Below, piece after piece: positions 8,303 through 15,736 of a stretch of 64,000 nt of DNA; within the stretch, counting starts at the first letter, position 1; every line of letters starts with the position of its first letter. The notes below the pieces were generated by a model that saw only the letters and a list, made by a program, of their open reading frames with translations, ran no database searches and was not told where the DNA came from. The stretch is from contig JAIXKS010000066.1 in the NCBI GenBank assembly GCA_026928325.1, positions 1 through 64,000 on the forward strand. Direction: 5' to 3'. This DNA is from Chitinophagales bacterium. Lineage in GTDB: Bacteria > Bacteroidota > Bacteroidia > Chitinophagales > Saprospiraceae. The position numbers and the translations under genes are program-made.

Positions 8303-8457
8303 TATTGTTGTTCACAAAGAAGAAAATTGGGCTCTACGGGTTTTAGTTCCGTCCATTCAATAGCATTAATCGAATTTTCATTGAGAAAATCATATTTTTC
8401 ATCACGTTTGTCGTAGAGATCAAAATGGAATATTTGGGCTTGTTTTAGCCATTGTTA
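8302..8457 (-). pseudogene. Middle fragment of the restriction-modification enzyme
   Basis: Directly after the DUF1016 gene, and slightly overlapping its end, the minus strand reads WLKQAQIFHFDLYDKRDEKY and on to WTELKPVEPNF, then stops at 8302-8304 (CEQQ, TAA). This is what normally follows the 'IFVKk' strand where the N-terminal piece breaks off at 10172. The restriction gene therefore resumes here after an insertion of about 1.7 kb. It ends early because sequence between here and the C-terminal piece is missing. Confidence 0.75.
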
Positions 8458-9470
8458 TTGTTTTTATGCTGCATTTCAAAATACAGTTTTTGCTGTTCTA
8501 TTTCTCTAATCAGTTCTTCTTCGGTGGGTAAATATTGTAAGTATTTGCTTGAAAAAAGTTGTTTGTTATCATTCAATACCGAGTATTTAGCCACAATGCT
8601 ATCTGTTTCTGTACAAAGTAATAAACCAATCGTAGGATTATCATCGGGTTGTCGTTTCAAATCGTCGTACATTCGCACATACATATCCAATTGCCCAATG
8701 TCTTGATGCGATAGTTTATTGGTTTTTAACTCTATAATCACAAAACATTTTAGGATATAATTGTAAAATACCAAATCAATATAAAAATCAGAAGTTTCTG
8801 TGCGGATATGCTCTTGTCTTGCTACAAAAGCAAAACCTTTGCCCAATTCCAAGATAAACGCTTGCAGGTTGTCAATCAATGCTTTTTCTAATTCTGCTTC
8901 GGTGTAAGATTTATTGGTCGGTAAATTTAAAAACTCTAAAACGGTTGGATTTTTAATGAAATCTGCTGGATTTAGTTTTGTCTGTTCTGTTTTTTCAAGC
9001 ATTTCATGTTTTACCGTTGTTTTGTCTGTTGATGCTAATAATCTGTCGTAATAAAGCGTAGAAATATTTCTATCTAATGTTCTTACAGACCAAGTATTTT
9101 CGGCAGCTTCTTTTAGATAATACATTCGAGCATTTTCGTTGGATACTTTCAGAACTCTCTGAAAATGAGACCACGATAATTGTGCGAACAGTGTTCGCAT
9201 AATTTCATATTCAGGAAAGTAAGCATAAAACTGACGTATTTCCCAAATGGTTCTTTTGCTAAATCCTTTTCCGAACTCCTGTGTTAATTCTTCAGAAATA
9301 GTCTGAATCATTTGTTTACCATATTCTGCTCTATCTGCTCCGTTTTGCTCTTCTTCTACAATTCGCTTGCCAATATTCCAATAAGCCTCAACCATAGCTG
9401 AATTGATAGCTGAATAGGCTTTTTGGCGAGCTTGGGCGAGAATGGTTTTTATTTCGAGTATGTAATTCAT
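8445..9470 (-). CDS. DUF1016 (YhcG-like) PD-(D/E)XK nuclease-domain protein
   Basis: 341 residues, full length for the family. The N-terminal helical half has the DUF1016 signature (ARQKAYSAINSAMVEAYWNI, RTIWEIRQFYAYFPE, LSWSHFQRVLK). The C-terminal half is a PD-(D/E)XK fold with DFYIDLVFYN followed by FVIIELK and a downstream Gln (DIGQLDMYV). All key residues appear intact. Family members frequently sit inside restriction-modification operons, and their exact function is unsettled. Here the gene lies within the broken restriction gene, 3 bp after a duplicated 55-bp piece of that gene. Confidence 0.9.
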   Translation of the reverse strand: MNYILEIKTILAQARQKAYSAINSAMVEAYWNIGKRIVEEEQNGADRAEYGKQMIQTISEELTQEFGKGFSKRTIWEIRQFYAYFPEYEIMRTLFAQLSWSHFQRVLKVSNENARMYYLKEAAENTWSVRTLDRNISTLYYDRLLASTDKTTVKHEMLEKTEQTKLNPADFIKNPTVLEFLNLPTNKSYTEAELEKALIDNLQAFILELGKGFAFVARQEHIRTETSDFYIDLVFYNYILKCFVIIELKTNKLSHQDIGQLDMYVRMYDDLKRQPDDNPTIGLLLCTETDSIVAKYSVLNDNKQLFSSKYLQYLPTEEELIREIEQQKLYFEMQHKNNNNG

Positions 9471-9473
9471 CTA

Positions 9474-9528
9474 TTTTGCTTTTTCTTCTTTACAAAAATA
9501 TTAATGCTCACGCCTTGCATAATGTCAA
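9474..9528. repeat. Second copy of a 55-bp restriction-gene segment
   Basis: Identical to 10170-10224 at 53 of 55 positions, in the same orientation. On the minus strand it reads the restriction-enzyme residues DIMQGVSINIFVKKKK. Here it is not joined to the rest of that gene: the KilA-N gene ends inside it and the DUF1016 gene starts 3 bp beyond it. It marks a recombination or insertion junction. Confidence 0.92.
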
Positions 9529-10103
9529 TTTAACACATCAGCTTCAGAGGCATAAATGATAGAAGTTTGTTTCGTTGTCAATTCTTCTGGAACTAGATTT
9601 TTCTTGATAGCGTCTGTGTGTATATGATAATTGAGTTTTGTTAATTCTCGTTTCACGCTCCAGCCAAGCTGTTTTTGTTCTTCTTCTTTGAGGCGTTGAA
9701 ACTCTTTTATCAAATACAATTCAAATTCTACCGAAACCCAAGCCGCAAATTTAAAAGCAATATCACGCTGTGCGAATGTGCAACCTCCTGCTCCGTTTTT
9801 GGTAACGATTCCTACAGCATTGGTAAGTTCCACCCATCGTGTTGGACTCATTGTAAAGGCATTACTTCCTGCTTCTTTCAAAAGGGGGTCGAATTCGACC
9901 CGTTTAAAATCCGGATTATTTAGTTGTTCCCAAAGCCCTAAATATTCCAAAGTATTTTTTAGGCGAAACCAATTTTTCACTACATCTTTTGGTTCAACAG
10001 GATTTTTTTGTTTAGCAATATCGGTTATGCTAATAAAATCAACGCCATCTAATTTAAGAGTGCGTACTGAGGTTTCTTTGACTATTAAGTTTTGCTTTGC
10101 CAT
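9525..10103 (-). CDS. KilA-N domain protein, C-terminally truncated
   Basis: 192 residues. The KilA-N DNA-binding domain is clear (FISITDIAKQKN, VKNWFRLKNTLEYLGLWE, SPTRWVELTNAVGIVTKNG, RDIAFKFAAWVSVEFELYLI). Relatives continue past the 'IYASEADVLN' motif for about 70-80 residues (an 'ALFGmTAKeWR' segment); here the frame stops exactly at that point, because the next bases belong to the duplicated restriction-gene segment. The stop codon itself is inside the repeat. The DNA-binding part is complete, so a truncated protein may be made. Related genes often accompany restriction systems and phages. Confidence 0.85.
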   Translation of the reverse strand: MAKQNLIVKETSVRTLKLDGVDFISITDIAKQKNPVEPKDVVKNWFRLKNTLEYLGLWEQLNNPDFKRVEFDPLLKEAGSNAFTMSPTRWVELTNAVGIVTKNGAGGCTFAQRDIAFKFAAWVSVEFELYLIKEFQRLKEEEQKQLGWSVKRELTKLNYHIHTDAIKKNLVPEELTTKQTSIIYASEADVLN

Positions 10104-10169
10104 ATTTCAAAAGTTATTTCTAATTTGCACCAACTTGTGGTAAAATTATTTTTTTTTGACTATCAACTG

Positions 10170-10224
10170 TTTTACTTTTTCTTCTTCACAAAAATATTAA
10201 TGCTCACGCCTTGCATAATGTCAA
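10170..10224. repeat. First copy of the 55-bp restriction-gene segment
   Basis: The 3' end of the N-terminal restriction-gene piece. The two differences from 9474-9528 are at the fifth base and in CTTCTTC versus CTTCTTT. The frame ends here at a TAA right after KKKK. Confidence 0.92.
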
Positions 10225-12067
10225 ACACATTTTGATCGGTACTTCCGTCTGGTGCGGTTTCTTTCTTTTTAGAATTTCCATGCAAATCAAGTACATAAAT
10301 TTTGTCGAAAGTTTTCATCAATTCTTCTCGCATTTTACGGTGTATCAATCCATCAATAAAACTATTGTTAGAAATATATGCCAAAATTCCACTTCCATTT
10401 TTCTCAATAAAATATTGTCCAAAACGAATGAATTTGATGTAATCGTCTGAAAGTGGTTGAATGTTTCGTTCGTTTAAATCTTTTTTGTAATCGGCTGTTA
10501 AGCTTTCTATCCATTCGCCTTTGTTGGAGCTGCTTACGCTGTACGGCGGATTCCCAATCACCACCATCACAGGTGCATCTCGTTTAATGTGGTTGGCTTC
10601 ATTGGCTTCGGAGCTCAACCAATTGGCAAATAGAGTTCCTGTATCGGGGTGGCTTTCTTCCAAACTATTAGTAAGATACACACGTAAACGCTGGTCTTTG
10701 GTTGGTTTAAATCCTGTTTCTTTCAACAACAAATCCAACTGCAAATGTGCCATGGCATAGCTCGCCATTAGCAACTCAAAACCGTTTAATCGTGGCAACA
10801 AATGGGTTTCCACATAATTGCTCCAAATGCCTTGCTGTCCTTCAAATTTTTTGTGAATGTGTTTGACCACTTCGGCAAGGAAAGTGCCTGTTCCGGTGGC
10901 AGGGTCGAGTATTTGCACTTTATGTACTTCTTTCTCTACTTTTTTACCTTGTACATCTACTTTTATGGTGGTTTTGCTGGTATCGGCAAGACCTTGTGGC
11001 AAATCAAATTCGGTTTTCAGAATGTCATCCACTGCCCGAACAATAAAATTGACAACAGGAGCAGGTGTGTACCAAACGCCACGAGCTTTTCGCAATTTAG
11101 GGTCATACTCGCTTAGGAAAGTTTCATAAAAGTGGATAATCGGATCTTCCATTTTGGTTGCTTTGCCATAGTTTTTCAAGATTTCTGCTACATTACAAGC
11201 TAAGAAAACATCCACTAAACCATCTACAATCCATTTGATACGGTCGTCAATATCGGGTCCGGCAATGTAGCCAAAGAGTTTACGTAAAAAAGGATTCGAT
11301 TTGGGTATCAATTCTGCGGCTTCCTGCCGGCTAAAAGTCGGTAATGTTGGGTCGTGTAAGCGTGCGGCAAACATTCCGTAAGCAATGGTTTGCGCATACA
11401 CATCAGCAAAACCTTGTGGTGTGATATCGTGAATCAAAATTTGCTTGAATGCCAACATCTGTTCTTTCAGCGTACTGTTTTCTTGATTTTCTTCATCACT
11501 GGTCAATGACTTTTCAATCACATCAGAAAGCAACCGGGCTTTTCCAGCCATCATTTCAGCCAATTTCTTCGGACTTTTTATAGTTTGTCCAATGTAAGAG
11601 CAAAAGTCTTTGATTAGATTTTCGAAAGTCGCAAAGTTTTCAGTCAAAGGCTTAATTCCCTTTTCTGATACCTCACCAATAGTTATTTTGGTTACAAACG
11701 CTCCATTTCTGTACAAATGAAAATCAAGATAGTCAGTAAAAATCAGATTGTTCAACGAAGCTTTATAGCGGTCAAACTGTTCTTTGTTTCCTGTTTTCTT
11801 TGCTCCGTCAAGGTCTTTATCGCCAATGTCTTTGGCTTCAATAAATCCAACAGGAATTGTTGCTGAGCCTGTCGAAGTATCCTTTTTGGTAAGAATGTAA
11901 TCTGGTGCTCCGCATTTTTGACGCTTAGGTTCATTCGTTGCTACTACATCGGGTATTATAGCTTCTATAAGTTGAGCTAAATCGCCACGAAAGGTATGTT
12001 CAGTAGCATTACCGAGTTTATATCGTTGGTTTATACTATTGATGTATTGGTCTATCGTCATGAGCAT
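10172..12067 (-). pseudogene. N-terminal part of a type ISP/IIG-like restriction-modification enzyme
   Basis: 631 residues; intact relatives are about 1000 or more. The N-terminal nuclease has the PD-(D/E)XK pattern with D56 (GAPDYIL) and E77-A-K79 (GFIEAKD). A helical connector follows (about 150-335). The N6-adenine methyltransferase has motif I DPATGTG at 388-394 and motif IV NPPY at 506-509. The frame stops after NIFVKKKK, before the end of the methylase fold and the whole target-recognition domain. Missing parts reappear at 8302-8457 and 8114-8302. With no specificity domain the enzyme should be inactive as a sequence-specific system, though a protein of this size could be expressed. Confidence 0.85.
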
Positions 12068-12207
12068 ATCCTATTTCTATCAGATTATTAGAAAATAAAC
12101 AGAGGTACACTTCTAATACATTTTGGTCATCAACAAACTATTTTTGTACGTTGTACATGGTTGTTCAAAGATCAAGTCGAACCCATTCATTTTCTATATA
12201 TAACCTA

Positions 12208-12215
12208 CAAAGATA
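12208..12215 (-). promoter_or_regulatory. Promoter -7 element for the restriction locus
   Basis: TATCTTTG on the minus strand, a perfect match to the common Bacteroidota -7 form, about 140 bp before the start of the restriction gene. Confidence 0.4.
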
Positions 12216-12509
12216 AATATTATAGTGAGTTTTTGTTCATGTCAACCGATTTTATATATCATCTAATAAAATCCGTATGGTAAAAATTAGTCGATTTAAA
12301 AAAAATGATTCGTTCGGGTTGTCAGGACGACAAACACGAATTGCAAGTTTAGCGGACACAATGCTTATCCGTAGTCTCCAACGAATCGACAAATATAGCG
12401 AATCCGCAAATATAACAAGCCAAAAAACCAATCCGGTTCCAACAATTTGTTAGATTCTGGGTTTAATTTAAAAATTTACATAATTTATTGAAAAACAGCC
12501 ATAAAAAAC

Positions 12510-12540
12510 TTGGTCAATTGCAAATAAATTCGTATCTTTA
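12510..12540 (+). promoter_or_regulatory. Promoter for the VWA gene
   Basis: TTG at 12510-12512, a 20-base spacer, and TATCTTTA at 12533-12540. This is one base from the TAnnTTTG consensus and has the expected -33 spacing, 69 bp before the ATG. Confidence 0.4.
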
Positions 12541-12609
12541 TATGTCGGTAAGCACGTGATATTGACGCTATTTGAAACCACATTTTATTACAAATTTTAA
12601 TTAAAAAGT

Positions 12610-13251
12610 ATGAAACAAAAACACCAGGTTCACAACCTAATCATTTTGGACGAAAGCGGCTCCATGGAGTACATTAAAGACACCATTATCTCGGGATTTA
12701 ATGAATTGGTACAGACGATTCAGGGAATTGAAAAGCAATTTCCAAATCAAGAACATTTTGTTTCGTTTGTCACCTTCAATAGCTTGGAAACAAAACTATT
12801 GCATTTGATAGACCCTGCAAGCAAGTTGAAACAAATTAATGCTAAAACCTACAACCCAACCTCGGGAACACCCTTGTTTGATGCCATGGGTTTTGCTATT
12901 AGTAAGTTACAGCAAATCCTACAAAGCAAAACAGACTACAATGTCCTTGTCACGGTATTAACAGACGGCGAAGAAAACGCTTCAAAAGAGTATTCGGGTC
13001 ATGACATCAAAAAGTTAATTGAGGCATTGAAAATGAATCGTTGGACATTTACCTACATCGGCACAGACCACGATGTTGATAAAGTCGCGAACTCACTCGC
13101 TATCAACAACACCATGGTCTTTGAAAAGAGTGGACACGGCGTTAGAGAAATGTTTTTAAAAGAGGCAAGTGCGAGGCGTAGTTATGGTGAAAAGATTGAT
13201 CTAAATCAAAATACTTCCTCCAATTATTACGGGGATGAGGATGAAGATTAA
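12610..13251 (+). CDS. VWA (von Willebrand A) domain protein
   Basis: 213 residues, almost entirely one VWA domain. The MIDAS metal site is complete: D14-E-S16-G-S18 near the N-terminus, the threonine loop in SGTPLFDAMG, and the aspartate in VLTDGEEN. There is no signal peptide or membrane anchor, so it is cytoplasmic. The tail is acidic (YGDEDED). The role is unknown; such stand-alone VWA proteins act as metal-dependent binding partners. It lies next to the broken restriction locus but has its own promoter and terminator, so a shared function is not shown. Confidence 0.85.
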   Translation: MKQKHQVHNLIILDESGSMEYIKDTIISGFNELVQTIQGIEKQFPNQEHFVSFVTFNSLETKLLHLIDPASKLKQINAKTYNPTSGTPLFDAMGFAISKLQQILQSKTDYNVLVTVLTDGEENASKEYSGHDIKKLIEALKMNRWTFTYIGTDHDVDKVANSLAINNTMVFEKSGHGVREMFLKEASARRSYGEKIDLNQNTSSNYYGDEDED

Positions 13252-13313
13252 TGCATTTCCAAACACAAACCATCTTCCGTTAACTCGGAGACTTGCTTAA
13301 GCAAAATGTACTC

Positions 13314-13348
13314 AAAGTTCAACAGCGACCTGCTGTTGAACTTTTTTT
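13314..13348 (+). terminator. Rho-independent terminator after the VWA gene
   Basis: A 13-bp perfect stem (AAAGTTCAACAGC and GCTGTTGAACTTT) at 13314-13326 and 13332-13344 has loop GACCT and runs into seven T residues (13342-13348). The convergent htrA-like gene ends at 13385. Confidence 0.85.
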
Positions 13349-13384
13349 ATCTAATGCTAGGAGATTCTTCCTTACCATGACAAC

Positions 13385-14536
13385 TTACATCTCATTTAAA
13401 GCCACATCTACCGTCATTCGCTTTTCATCGCGGATATAATCCAATTTGACGACATCTCCTGCGGTATATTTTTCTAAGGCAAGGTATAGATCATCATAGT
13501 TTTTGATAGACTTGCCATTGATGCCAACGATGATGTCACCATAAATGATTGCTCCATCTCTGTTTTGCTTCAGTGCTTTGAGGCCTGCTTTATCGGCACC
13601 ACTATTAGGCGCTATATCGACGATCATGGCGCCTTCTATCTTCCATCTATCCGCATATTGTGCCGGAAGCAACGTTACTCCCAAGACCACTCTTTTGACT
13701 TTGCCATATTTGATCAAATCGGAGACCACCCAATTCACTTCATCTACCGGAATAGAGAAACCTACACCGGCTGATGCGCCCGATGTACTATAAATCATCG
13801 TATTCACACCGATTAATCGGCCATAACTATCCAATAATGGACCACCCGAATTACCCGGATTAATCGCAGCATCTGTTTGTATCACATCTCGAATCGGGCG
13901 ACCACCCACAGAGGTGATTTCCCGCCCCAATGCGCTAATTACACCGGTTGAGAGCGATTGGTCTAAGCCAAATGGATTACCGATGGCATATACCGATTGA
14001 CCAACCTTCAATACGGAAGATCGAGCCAATGGAATCGGGTGCAACTGCGCTCCATCTACATCGATTTTCAACACTGCCAAATCTTTGTTGGGTTCTACAC
14101 CTACTATTTTAGCATCCCACGTTGTTCGGTCAGATAGCGTCACCTTGTATTTTTCACCGCCTTGAAGCACATGAAAATTCGTAACAATGTGTCCATCTTT
14201 ATCCCAGATAAACCCCGATCCTGTGCCTGAAGGAATCTCTGTAATGTTTCTTGACCAATAATCGCGCTGACTGTTCAAGGTCGTGATATAACACACAGAG
14301 GGTGCCGCCTTTTCAAAAAGGTCAATCGTCGTGGCTTCGCTATCGGTCAGATAAATGATGGAATCTACCTTTCTCAGATGAGTTCCGATTTCTTTATTTT
14401 CTGAATAAGCCGGGGAGGTCTCCATAGATTCCTCTACCGCTTCATTATTAAAAAAAGGTAACTCTTTGATTTTAATGCCAAAATATGCACCAAGGCCGAT
14501 TAGCAACAATCCTAATAAAACTTTTCCTGCTTTCAT
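13385..14536 (-). CDS. Second HtrA/DegS-like serine protease
   Basis: 383 residues. One N-terminal hydrophobic helix (about 5-20) probably anchors it to the inner membrane. The protease domain has H122 (TNFHVLQG), D152 (NKDLAVLKI) and S230 (GNSGGPLLD), with 'GTGSGFIWDKDGHIVTN' before the His. A single PDZ domain spans about 280-380. The N-terminal anchor plus one PDZ is the DegS-like layout. It is diverged from the HtrA at 3647 (different linkers). Expected role: envelope stress proteolysis, with the PDZ sensing misfolded partners. Confidence 0.92.
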   Translation of the reverse strand: MKAGKVLLGLLLIGLGAYFGIKIKELPFFNNEAVEESMETSPAYSENKEIGTHLRKVDSIIYLTDSEATTIDLFEKAAPSVCYITTLNSQRDYWSRNITEIPSGTGSGFIWDKDGHIVTNFHVLQGGEKYKVTLSDRTTWDAKIVGVEPNKDLAVLKIDVDGAQLHPIPLARSSVLKVGQSVYAIGNPFGLDQSLSTGVISALGREITSVGGRPIRDVIQTDAAINPGNSGGPLLDSYGRLIGVNTMIYSTSGASAGVGFSIPVDEVNWVVSDLIKYGKVKRVVLGVTLLPAQYADRWKIEGAMIVDIAPNSGADKAGLKALKQNRDGAIIYGDIIVGINGKSIKNYDDLYLALEKYTAGDVVKLDYIRDEKRMTVDVALNEM

Positions 14537-14602
14537 CTTATAGTTTGATTAATAACTAAATGCTATAACACTAAAAAACAGGATTTGTCTCTATAAATTG
14601 TT

Positions 14603-15736
14603 TTAAAGTTTTGCTAAATTTCTTAACCCTGCACAAACTCTATATCTTTCTTCATGGTAAAAGTGGTACAACTCATCCAGCGTATTGACCACTTGCTGCA
14701 TGCCCAATTCATGACCCCATTCGAGCAAGCCCTTTGGATAATTCACACCCAATTTTACAGCCAAATCTACCGCTTCTTCCGTACAAATCCCGAGATAAAC
14801 CGTATCAACGGCTTCATTGACCAACATGGATATAATCCGCATAAATACCGATTTGCTAAGGCTATCTTCTACAGCACTTACTGAAACTAACTCCTGGCTA
14901 TAATCATAAAAGCCACGCCCTTTTTTCCGTCCAAGATATCCCGCTTCGACAAGTTTGAGTTGTGCGAGCGATGGTTTGTATTTCGAATCGTAGTAAAATG
15001 CCTTCCATACCGATTCTGTCACGAAATAGTTGACATCGTGTCCTATAAAATCCATCAAAGCAAAAGGTCCCATTTTAAATCCGTGTTGCATCATGATGAA
15101 ATCAATCTCTTGCGGACTAGCCAGGCCTTCTTCATAGATACGAATAGCTTCGCTATAAAATGGACGTGCCACTTTATTGACGATAAATCCCGGCGTATCT
15201 TTAGCTATAAGTGCCGTTTTACCCCAAGATTCGATGATTTTTTGAATCCGCATCGGCAAGGTTGCATCCGTTTGAATCGCCGGAATAACTTCTACCAATT
15301 TCATCAACACCGGTGGATTAAAAAAATGAATGCCTATAAACCTTTCCGGATGCTGCAAAGCGGAAGCCAAGGCCGTTACCGAAAGAGAGGACGTATTGGT
15401 CGCAATGATACACGTCGGAGATACTACTTGTTCAAGTGCCTCAAATACACTTTTTTTGGCTGCTACTTGCTCTACGATCGCTTCGATAACCATATCGGCA
15501 TCTGCCATGGTCTGCATCTGTTCACAAGCATAGATTCTACCAAAGGCCGCAACGCCCAATTCAGGTGTCAACTTTTGTTTGGAAACAAGTTTGTTGATAC
15601 TTTCCGATATTTGACTCAACGCCCGACTTCGGGCTTCTGGATTGCTATCATATAAATAAACTTCCCAGCCTGCCATTGCTGCCACTTGTCCGATACCCGA
15701 GCCCATCGCTCCTGAACCGATAACTCCTAATTTCAT
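14603..15736 (-). CDS. 3-hydroxyacyl-CoA dehydrogenase
   Basis: 377 residues. The N-terminal Rossmann fold has GSGAMGSG at 7-14, and the family hallmark 'HFFNPPVLMKLVEVI' holds the catalytic His. Two C-terminal 3HCDH domains follow (TPGFIVNKV... and MLVNEAVDTVYLGICTEEAVD). It is longer than 3-hydroxybutyryl-CoA dehydrogenase (about 285) and matches PaaH/PaaC-type enzymes with the duplicated C-terminal domain. The reaction is NAD-dependent oxidation of (S)-3-hydroxyacyl-CoA in fatty-acid or phenylacetate breakdown. Its ATG overlaps the stop of the upstream M1-like gene by 4 bases, so the two are translationally coupled. Confidence 0.9.
   Translation of the reverse strand: MKLGVIGSGAMGSGIGQVAAMAGWEVYLYDSNPEARSRALSQISESINKLVSKQKLTPELGVAAFGRIYACEQMQTMADADMVIEAIVEQVAAKKSVFEALEQVVSPTCIIATNTSSLSVTALASALQHPERFIGIHFFNPPVLMKLVEVIPAIQTDATLPMRIQKIIESWGKTALIAKDTPGFIVNKVARPFYSEAIRIYEEGLASPQEIDFIMMQHGFKMGPFALMDFIGHDVNYFVTESVWKAFYYDSKYKPSLAQLKLVEAGYLGRKKGRGFYDYSQELVSVSAVEDSLSKSVFMRIISMLVNEAVDTVYLGICTEEAVDLAVKLGVNYPKGLLEWGHELGMQQVVNTLDELYHFYHEERYRVCAGLRNLAKL

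Larger units (their letters stand above)
12068..12609. other. 542-bp spacer between the restriction locus and the VWA gene
   Basis: Divergent spacer with no supported gene. It holds TATCTTTG on the minus strand (12208-12215), a good -7 box for the restriction gene, and a plus-strand -33/-7 pair before the VWA gene. The stretch 12290-12460 is less AT-rich than its surroundings and may be decayed coding sequence, but no frame is recognisable. Confidence 0.5.

Noticed and set aside
12610..13251. VWA gene as part of a defence operon with the restriction locus
   Set aside because: It is on the opposite strand with its own promoter and terminator, and no second component (AAA ATPase, protease) is adjacent. 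Kept only as a neighbour.
14960..15655. 231-codon plus-strand frame antisense to the hydroxyacyl-CoA dehydrogenase
   Set aside because: Shadow of a well-conserved gene; the translation is His/Arg/Phe-rich with no recognisable domain.
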